DNA of 64,000 nt from Holdemanella sp. MSK.7.32. Lineage in GTDB: Bacteria; Bacillota_I; Bacilli_A; Erysipelotrichales; Erysipelotrichaceae. The position numbers were made by a program, and so were the translations under genes. Under the pieces are notes generated by a model. The model ran no database searches, was not told where the DNA came from, and was given only the letters and a program-made list of their open reading frames with translations. How positions within the stretch are numbered: position 1 is the stretch's first letter; every line of letters begins with the position of its first letter. This document shows positions 58,961-64,000 of this stretch, in pieces. Location: assembly GCF_024460475.1 (NCBI RefSeq), contig NZ_JANFYN010000004.1:20694-84693 (forward strand), given 5' to 3'.

Positions 58961-60315
58961 GAGATCGGTTTTCAAATCGTTTAGGATTTATTTTAATTAG
59001 CGCAGGATGCGCAATAGGAATTGGTAATGTATGGCGCTTTCCATATATTGTAGGACAATATGGAGGTGCTGCATTTGTCTTGATTTATTTATTTTTTCTA
59101 GTCATATTAGGATTGCCAGTTATGGTTATGGAGTATTCGGTAGGACGTGCCAGTCAAAAAAGTGCAGCCCTATCTTTTGATGTGTTAGAGCCAAAAGGAA
59201 CAAAGTGGCATTTTATGAAGTATGTGGCAATGGCAGGAAATTACATACTGATGATGTTTTATACTTCGGTTTGTGGATGGTTGTTTTATTATTGCTACAA
59301 AATGTTGATGGGTGATTTTAATGGATTAAATGTGGGTCAAATTAATAATGAATTTGGTTTAATGTTGTCAAATCCCTTGATTCAAGTAGGTATGATGTTT
59401 CTAGTTGTTTGTATTGGTTTTTTCATTTGTTCAAAAGGCTTGCAGAATGGTGTGGAAAAAGTATCAAAGTATATGATGTTGTGTTTATTGGTGTTGATGC
59501 TTGTGCTAGCTGTTCGTTCACTCATTTTGCCAGGAGCTATGGAGGGCGTAAAGTTTTACTTGTTGCCTGATTTTTCAAAGATGCAAAATGTATCGGATGT
59601 CGTATTTGCGGCCATGGGCCAAGCTTTCTTTACTTTGAGTTTAGGTATTGGTGCTATTGCGATATTTGGAAGTTACATTGATAAAAGTAAGAAGTTAACA
59701 TCTGAGGCCGTTACGGTTGTGTGTTTAGATACATTTGTTGCATTGGTTGCAGGCTTTATTGTGATTCCTGCTTGTTTTGCGTATAATGTGGATCCTGGGC
59801 AAGGGCCTGGATTGATTTTCCAGACATTACCTAATATCTTTGCGAATATGCAATTTGGAAATATTTGGGGTGCTTTGTTCTTTTTGTTTTTGAGTTTTGC
59901 CGCATTAACTACAATTATTGCGGTATTTGAAAATATCATCACAATGACAATGGAATGGACAGGATGGTCTCATTCAAAAACAATCAAAGTAAGTTTTGTG
60001 CTTGTTTTTGTGTTATCTTTACCATGTGCATTAGGATTTAATGTATTGTCTTTTGTTCAACCTTTAGGTGCTGGTTCAACTATCCAAGATTTAGAAGATT
60101 TTATTGTATCAAATAATCTATTACCTTTAGGCTCACTTTGCTATGTATTGTTCTGTACATCTAAATATGGATGGGGATTTAAAAACTTTTTAAAGGAAGC
60201 CAATTGCGGAGAGGGAATTTCTTTTCCTAAACAAGTTGGTTTCTATGTTTCATATATCATTCCTGTTATTATTTTGGTAATATTTATACAGGGATATATC
60301 TCTAAATTTTTGTAG
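58957..60315 (+). CDS. Neurotransmitter:sodium symporter family amino acid transporter
   Basis: 452 aa with about 11-12 membrane helices. FSNRLGFILISAGCAIGIGNVWRFPYIVGQYGGAAF carries the helix-1 Na+ and substrate site of LeuT-like proteins. Bacterial members import amino acids such as Leu, Trp, Tyr or Met with Na+; the substrate here is not predictable. GGAGTTGGAAG ribosome site in the end of the GT8 gene. Confidence 0.93.
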   Translation: MRDRFSNRLGFILISAGCAIGIGNVWRFPYIVGQYGGAAFVLIYLFFLVILGLPVMVMEYSVGRASQKSAALSFDVLEPKGTKWHFMKYVAMAGNYILMMFYTSVCGWLFYYCYKMLMGDFNGLNVGQINNEFGLMLSNPLIQVGMMFLVVCIGFFICSKGLQNGVEKVSKYMMLCLLVLMLVLAVRSLILPGAMEGVKFYLLPDFSKMQNVSDVVFAAMGQAFFTLSLGIGAIAIFGSYIDKSKKLTSEAVTVVCLDTFVALVAGFIVIPACFAYNVDPGQGPGLIFQTLPNIFANMQFGNIWGALFFLFLSFAALTTIIAVFENIITMTMEWTGWSHSKTIKVSFVLVFVLSLPCALGFNVLSFVQPLGAGSTIQDLEDFIVSNNLLPLGSLCYVLFCTSKYGWGFKNFLKEANCGEGISFPKQVGFYVSYIIPVIILVIFIQGYISKFL

Positions 60316-60326
60316 GAGGAGCCATT

Positions 60327-61268
60327 ATGATTAAAAAGAGAAAAGTAGTAATTGTTGGTGCAGGAAATGTAGGTGCAAGTACAGCTTTTTGCATGATCAA
60401 TCAAGGAATTTGCGATGAAATTGTATTAATTGATATGAATACAGAAAGGGCTAAAGGTGAAACATTAGATATGATTCATAGTATTGCCTTTATGAATCGT
60501 AATATGGAAATTAAATTGGGAGATTATACAGACTGCAAAGATGCAGATGTTTTGGTTATTACCGCAAGTGCTCCAATGGGTAAGGAAAACGATCGTTTAG
60601 TGGCTTTAAAATCAAGCTCTAAGATTGTTACAAGTATTGTTTCGAGTGCTATAGAAAATGGATTTGATGGATTTATCGTAGTTGTTTCAAATCCAGTCGA
60701 TATTATGACTTATGTGGCTTATAAGGTTTCTGGTTTACCAGCAAATCAAATCATTGGTTCAGGAACGTTATTAGATTCAGCTCGCTTACAATGTCATATT
60801 GCTGATTGTATTGATGTAGATCCAAAGAGTATTCATGCTTATGTTTTAGGTGAACATGGGGATAGTGAAATGATTCCATGGAGTACAGTTCGTGTGGGTG
60901 GTAAAGACATTTACCAAATCATTAAAGATAATCCAACACGCATGAATGAGGGGATGTTTGAAAGTATTCACGAAGCGGTAAAGAAAGATGGTTGGGAAAT
61001 CTTCAATCGTAAAGGGAATACATGTTATGGTATTGCCGCAAGTACAACACGTATTGTTCGTGCATTGATGTTTAATGAATCCGTAGTACTTCCTATTTCT
61101 ACGTATTTAGATGGTCAATATGGACAAGATGGTGTATTCACAAGTGTACCGGCTGTTTTAGATGCGATAGGTGTCAAAGAGGTTGTTGAGATTGGAATGA
61201 CAAAAGAAGAAAAAGAACAGTTTGATGCTTCTTGTAGTCATCTACAAAGTTTTTACAAGGAAGTTTAA
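60327..61268 (+). CDS. L-lactate/L-2-hydroxyacid dehydrogenase family protein
   Basis: 313 aa NAD-dependent enzyme. Rossmann GAGNVGAS, catalytic His in LGEHGDSE, Asp/Arg of the relay and carboxylate binding in GSGTLLDSARLQ, and a mobile loop with Arg90. At the residue that sets substrate choice (Gln102 in lactate, Arg in malate dehydrogenases) the aligned residue is Met84. It may therefore prefer bulkier 2-oxoacids rather than pyruvate (inference), like hydroxyisocaproate dehydrogenases. AGGAGGAG ribosome site, 11 bases after the NSS gene. Confidence 0.9.
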   Translation: MIKKRKVVIVGAGNVGASTAFCMINQGICDEIVLIDMNTERAKGETLDMIHSIAFMNRNMEIKLGDYTDCKDADVLVITASAPMGKENDRLVALKSSSKIVTSIVSSAIENGFDGFIVVVSNPVDIMTYVAYKVSGLPANQIIGSGTLLDSARLQCHIADCIDVDPKSIHAYVLGEHGDSEMIPWSTVRVGGKDIYQIIKDNPTRMNEGMFESIHEAVKKDGWEIFNRKGNTCYGIAASTTRIVRALMFNESVVLPISTYLDGQYGQDGVFTSVPAVLDAIGVKEVVEIGMTKEEKEQFDASCSHLQSFYKEV

Positions 61269-61282
61269 GCTTCCTTTTCTTT
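61257..61282 (+). terminator. Terminator of the GT8-NSS-LDH operon
   Basis: AAGGAAG (61257-61263) pairs with CTTCCTT (61270-61276), T-rich tail. The TAA of the dehydrogenase gene is in the loop. Confidence 0.78.
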
Positions 61283-61305
61283 TAGTAGTGTAGGAGGTGT
61301 TAGGG

Positions 61306-62640
61306 TTGGCACAAGGACAAAAGTTAATGACATCTGGATCGATTCCTAAACAGATGGTTTTCTTTGCGTTACCTATTTTATTAGGAAATTTATTTCAGCA
61401 ATTATACAATACAGTGGATTCCTTAATTGTTGGAAACTTTTTGGGGAGTCAGGCACTTGCGGCGGTGAGTTCAAGTGGAAATATTATATTCTTGATGATT
61501 GGCTTCTTTAATGGGGTTGCGATTGGTGCAGGTGTAGTCATTTCGCGTTATTTTGGCGCAAGAGAAATAGAGCGTATGCAAAATGCGATTCATACAACGG
61601 TTGCGTTTGGATTGATTGTAAGTTTTATTATGACACTTATTGGTGTTTTCTTTACACCTACATTGCTTCGTTGGATGGGAACTCCAGATAGTGTGATGGC
61701 AGCTTCGGTAACTTATTTTAAAATATATTTTTTAGGTTCTTTTGGATCGATAATGTATAACTTTTTTGTAGGAATATTGCAGGCTGTAGGAGATAGTAAG
61801 CATTCGTTATATTATTTGATTGTATCAAGTGTAGTGAATATTGTCTTAGACTTATTCTTTATTGCGGTACTTAAGATGGGTGTTGGATCGGCTGCTTTAG
61901 CTACGATTATTTCGCAATATATTTCAGCAGGTCTTTGTCTCTATTTATTGTTGACGACAAAGGGAACGCATCGTATTGTTCCTTCTAAAGTAAAAATTCA
62001 TAAAGAGTTTTTAGGTGAGATTTTGAAGTATGGTTTGCCAAGTGGATTTCAGAATTCAATTATTGGTCTAGCAAATGTTGTAGTTCAATCAAATATCAAC
62101 TCTTTTGGCGATATGGCGATGGCTGGATGTGGAGCTTATTCTAAGATTGAAGGATTTGCGTTCTTGCCGATTACCAGCTTTACAATGGCGCTTACAACGT
62201 TTGTCGGACAGAATTTAGGGGCTCGCCAATATGATCGTGTTTTAAAGGGTGCTAAGTTTGGCATGATTTGTTCGATGACTTTGGCAGAAATTATTGGTGT
62301 AATCATCTTTGTTTTCAGTCCTCAGTTTGTTGCAGCCTTTGACGCAACACCTGAAGTTATTCATTTTGGTACTTTGCGTGGACAAACGAGTGCTTTCTTC
62401 TTTTGTTTATTAGCGTATTCACATTGTGTGTCGGCTATTTTAAGAGGGGCTGGGAAGTCAATGATTCCAATGATTGTAATGATGGTTTGTTGGTGTTTTG
62501 TGCGTGTTACAGGTCTTACAATCATGGGGGCTTTAGTGCATAATATTTGGTGTGTATATTGGATTTATCCAATTACTTGGTCTTTATCAAGTATCACGTT
62601 CTTTATTTATTATCATAGGGTAGATTGGCTTCATGCATAA
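61306..62640 (+). CDS. MATE family efflux transporter
   Basis: 444 aa, about 12 membrane helices. SIPKQMVFFALPILLGNLFQQLYNTVDSLIVGNFLG at the start is the classical MATE helix 1 of DinF/YeeO-like members common in Bacillota. TTG 61306 is the likely start (AGGAGGTG eight bases upstream); the in-frame GTG at 61297 is inside that ribosome site. No promoter of its own was found, so read-through from the LDH operon is possible. It differs clearly in sequence from the MATE protein at 10058. Confidence 0.92.
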   Translation: MAQGQKLMTSGSIPKQMVFFALPILLGNLFQQLYNTVDSLIVGNFLGSQALAAVSSSGNIIFLMIGFFNGVAIGAGVVISRYFGAREIERMQNAIHTTVAFGLIVSFIMTLIGVFFTPTLLRWMGTPDSVMAASVTYFKIYFLGSFGSIMYNFFVGILQAVGDSKHSLYYLIVSSVVNIVLDLFFIAVLKMGVGSAALATIISQYISAGLCLYLLLTTKGTHRIVPSKVKIHKEFLGEILKYGLPSGFQNSIIGLANVVVQSNINSFGDMAMAGCGAYSKIEGFAFLPITSFTMALTTFVGQNLGARQYDRVLKGAKFGMICSMTLAEIIGVIIFVFSPQFVAAFDATPEVIHFGTLRGQTSAFFFCLLAYSHCVSAILRGAGKSMIPMIVMMVCWCFVRVTGLTIMGALVHNIWCVYWIYPITWSLSSITFFIYYHRVDWLHA

Positions 62641-62642
62641 AT

Positions 62643-62672
62643 TTGACAACTGGATTTAATAAGTGATAGACT
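62643..62672 (+). promoter_or_regulatory. Promoter of the small protein gene
   Basis: Consensus TTGACA (62643-62648), 18 bp, then TAGACT with an extended TG (62664-62672). Confidence 0.55.
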
Positions 62673-62691
62673 TATATCGAGGTAGATAATT

Positions 62692-62901
62692 ATGAAATCA
62701 ATGTTAGAAGAATTAAAAGATGTAAAAATAAAAAAACATACAGTTACATCTATTGAATATGATTGCAAGTCTGAAGAAAAAGAGGACGAAGTATTTGATC
62801 AGGTTCATAATATTGTCACAAATCATTTGGATGACTTCGCAAAAATTACTTTTGATGTGGAAGCAGATCACAAAGTAAAAGTAGAAATTAGTGAAAACTA
62901 G
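62692..62901 (+). CDS. Small charged hypothetical protein
   Basis: 69 aa, many Lys, Glu and Asp, no membrane helix. GAGGT precedes the ATG, and a promoter and terminator frame it exactly, so it looks like a real monocistronic gene. The pattern suggests a beta-alpha-beta fold (VTSIEYDCKS; EVFDQVHNIVTNHLDDF; KITFDVEADHKVKVEI). Function unknown. Confidence 0.65.
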   Translation: MKSMLEELKDVKIKKHTVTSIEYDCKSEEKEDEVFDQVHNIVTNHLDDFAKITFDVEADHKVKVEISEN

Positions 62902-62903
62902 TA

Positions 62904-62930
62904 AGGCCATTGAAAAATGGTCTTTTTTTT
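62904..62930 (+). terminator. Terminator of the small protein gene
   Basis: GGCCATT (62905-62911) pairs with AATGGTC (62916-62922, one wobble), then eight Ts. Confidence 0.85.
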
Positions 62931-62960
62931 GTTTTTGTATAGTTTTGATAATTATATATT

Positions 62961-62969
62961 TGATACAAT
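62961..62969 (+). promoter_or_regulatory. Extended -10 box of the hydrolase gene
   Basis: TGATACAAT, 31 bases before ATG 63001. A TATAAT abutting that ATG (62995-63000) is too close to be its promoter. Confidence 0.4.
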
Positions 62970-63000
62970 GAGTACAAGAAAGATATGTAGGTACTATAAT

Positions 63001-63894
63001 ATGATAATTAAAAAAATTACATCAAAACAAGATGGGTTAAAATTAGAGATTGCGATTATGGAGTGCAAGAATCCCAAAGGAATTGTACAGTTTTCACATG
63101 GGATGGCCGAGCATAAAGAACGCTATTTTGATTTTATGCAGTATTTAAATGAAAGAGGCTATATTTGTGTGATCCACGATCATAGAGGGCATGGTGGTAG
63201 TGTAAAATCTAAGAATGACTATGGATATTTCTATACCGAAAATGCTGATTATATTGTGGATGATTTATTCCAGGTTACGGAGTACGTACGTGATATGTAT
63301 CCTGGATTAGAGATAACGTTATTTAGTCACAGTATGGGGACTTTAGTGGCTCGTTGTTACTTAAAGAAATATGATGCATATATTGATCAACTGATTTTGT
63401 GTGGTCCTCCTACTGAAAATTCGGCGGCAAGTCTAGGCTTGGCATTGGCAAAAATAATAAAGCCTTTCTATAAGGAGAAGAAAGGTAATGGTTTATTGAA
63501 TAAGATGGCTTTTGCAGGATATGAATCGGGTAATCGTTGGTTGAGTAAATGTGTTGAGAATGTAGAGCAATATGAAGCGGATGAATTGTGTGGATTCTTA
63601 TTTACAACGAATGGTTTTATTAACTTATTTCAATTGATGATCAAAGCTTTTGATAAAAAAGGATGGAATGTCACTAATGAAAACTTACATATATTTATGA
63701 TTGCAGGTCAAGAAGATCCGGTCATTCAGGGCAAGGATAAATTTGAACAATTGAAACAATTTTTAATGGGTGTTGGATATAAGAATGTATTTAGTAAATT
63801 GTATCCGACTTTAAAACATGAAATCTTAAATGAAAAAGAGAATCAAATAATTTACGAGGATATATATGAATTTATAAAAAGTGCCAAGGATTAA
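63001..63894 (+). CDS. Alpha/beta hydrolase, lysophospholipase/monoacylglycerol lipase type
   Basis: 297 aa. GIVQFSHGMAEHKERY (oxyanion HG), HDHRGHG, the nucleophile elbow FSHSMGTL, Asp in AGQEDPV and His in LKHEILNE make up the hydrolase_4 family triad. Probably cytoplasmic and active on mono- or lysoglycerides. ATG 63001 was chosen; the longer frame from 62917 adds an implausible hydrophobic leader covering the promoter. Its stop codon sits in the terminator loop. Confidence 0.85.
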   Translation: MIIKKITSKQDGLKLEIAIMECKNPKGIVQFSHGMAEHKERYFDFMQYLNERGYICVIHDHRGHGGSVKSKNDYGYFYTENADYIVDDLFQVTEYVRDMYPGLEITLFSHSMGTLVARCYLKKYDAYIDQLILCGPPTENSAASLGLALAKIIKPFYKEKKGNGLLNKMAFAGYESGNRWLSKCVENVEQYEADELCGFLFTTNGFINLFQLMIKAFDKKGWNVTNENLHIFMIAGQEDPVIQGKDKFEQLKQFLMGVGYKNVFSKLYPTLKHEILNEKENQIIYEDIYEFIKSAKD

Positions 63895-63907
63895 TCCTTG
63901 GCATTTT
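63882..63907 (+). terminator. Terminator of the hydrolase gene
   Basis: 22-base perfect palindrome with TGCCAAGG/CCTTGGCA arms (63882-63903), then TTTT; stop codon at the centre. Confidence 0.85.
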
Positions 63908-63913
63908 GGATAC

Positions 63914-63943
63914 AAAAAAACTCGCGATTGCGAGTAGTTTTTT
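63914..63943. terminator. Terminator beside tRNA-Gly
   Basis: ACTCGC (63920-63925), GATT loop, GCGAGT (63930-63935). Seven As on the left give the U tract for the minus-strand tRNA; six Ts on the right also allow termination on the plus strand. Confidence 0.85.
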
Positions 63944-63946
63944 ACA

Positions 63947-64000
63947 TGGAGCAGGTGATGAGAATCGAACTCACGTAGTCAGCTTGGAAGGCTGAAGTTC
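63947..64000 (-). tRNA. tRNA-Gly(TCC), 5' end beyond the window
   Basis: Read on the minus strand: anticodon arm TCAGC-CTTCCAA-GCTGA with anticodon TCC, T arm with GTTCGATTC, 3' acceptor strand CACCTGC, discriminator T and an encoded CCA (63949-63947). The D arm and the 5' acceptor strand lie past the end of the window. Confidence 0.93.

Noticed and set aside
62917..63000. Longer N terminus of the hydrolase with a hydrophobic stretch as a possible signal peptide
   Set aside because: It starts in the T tract of a terminator, spans the extended -10 box, and homologous hydrolases begin near MIIKKI.
62995..63000. TATAAT directly before ATG 63001 as a promoter
   Set aside because: Transcription would begin inside the coding region, after the ATG; TGATACAAT at 62961 fits better.
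1..64000. CRISPR arrays, IS elements, prophage genes, rRNA
   Set aside because: No repeated spacer pattern, transposase, phage structural gene or rRNA sequence was seen on either strand.

Overview
The window is a low-GC, almost fully coding segment of a Bacillota (Firmicutes) chromosome. Gene content and several details fit the Erysipelotrichia best (relatives of Mollicutes). These include Bacillus-type primosome genes, long F-ATPase and LIV operons, frequent ATG/TTG starts with GGAGG sites, and an Asn at the rifampicin-contact position 526 of RpoB. The lineage call is inference; no 16S gene is present. I see no prophage, IS element or CRISPR array. Most genes lie on the + strand; the exceptions are a Lar-like protein, an MFS transporter, serine dehydratase, a lipoprotein, AsnA and a tRNA.

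Layout. 1-5789: a replication/repair operon (polA 3' part, mutM, coaE, dnaB-type initiation gene, dnaI). 5803-12028: fba, an S9 peptidase, murA, a MATE transporter, a Lar-like zinc protein and a small membrane protein. 12100-17524: a GGDEF-histidine kinase-receiver hybrid, a membrane-bound XRE regulator and an Atg22-like MFS protein. 17735-23132: a three-gene operon with a tandem 2-hydroxyacyl-CoA dehydratase activase, an HgdB/COG3581-like partner and a CmpB-like membrane protein fused to a degenerate Nudix domain. 23239-29709: rpsF-ssb-rpsR, then yybS-gdpP-rplI-replicative helicase-walJ. 29843-37218: upp and the complete F-ATPase operon, including a 55-codon atpZ. 37244-39220: groESL behind two CIRCE-like sites. 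39344-44611: a LIV-type branched-chain amino acid ABC operon with a CBS-ACT protein, behind a cre-like site. 44644-48499: serine dehydratase, an OatA-like acetyltransferase and a lipoprotein. 48645-56742: rpoBC. 57089-63894: asnA divergent from a GT8-NSS-LDH operon, a second MATE protein, a small protein and a lysophospholipase-like hydrolase. The window ends inside a tRNA-Gly(TCC) on the minus strand.

How it works together. Besides housekeeping replication, transcription and chaperone functions, the cell looks like a fermenter. It has class II aldolase, an LDH-family dehydrogenase, serine deaminase and amino acid uptake by LIV and NSS. Its F-ATPase c subunit carries the full set of side chains that bind Na+ in sodium-translocating enzymes. 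Together with an Na+-symporter family protein and two MATE exporters this suggests sodium-based energetics.

The most interesting material is (a) the activase/HgdB-like/CmpB-Nudix operon, whose substrate is unknown, (b) three genes whose ATG lies exactly 6 nt after a -10 box with no Shine-Dalgarno, pointing to leaderless mRNAs, two of them with the -35 box built into the preceding terminator hairpin, (c) the sodium signature and hidden atpZ, and (d) RpoB Asn666 at the position equivalent to E. coli His526.
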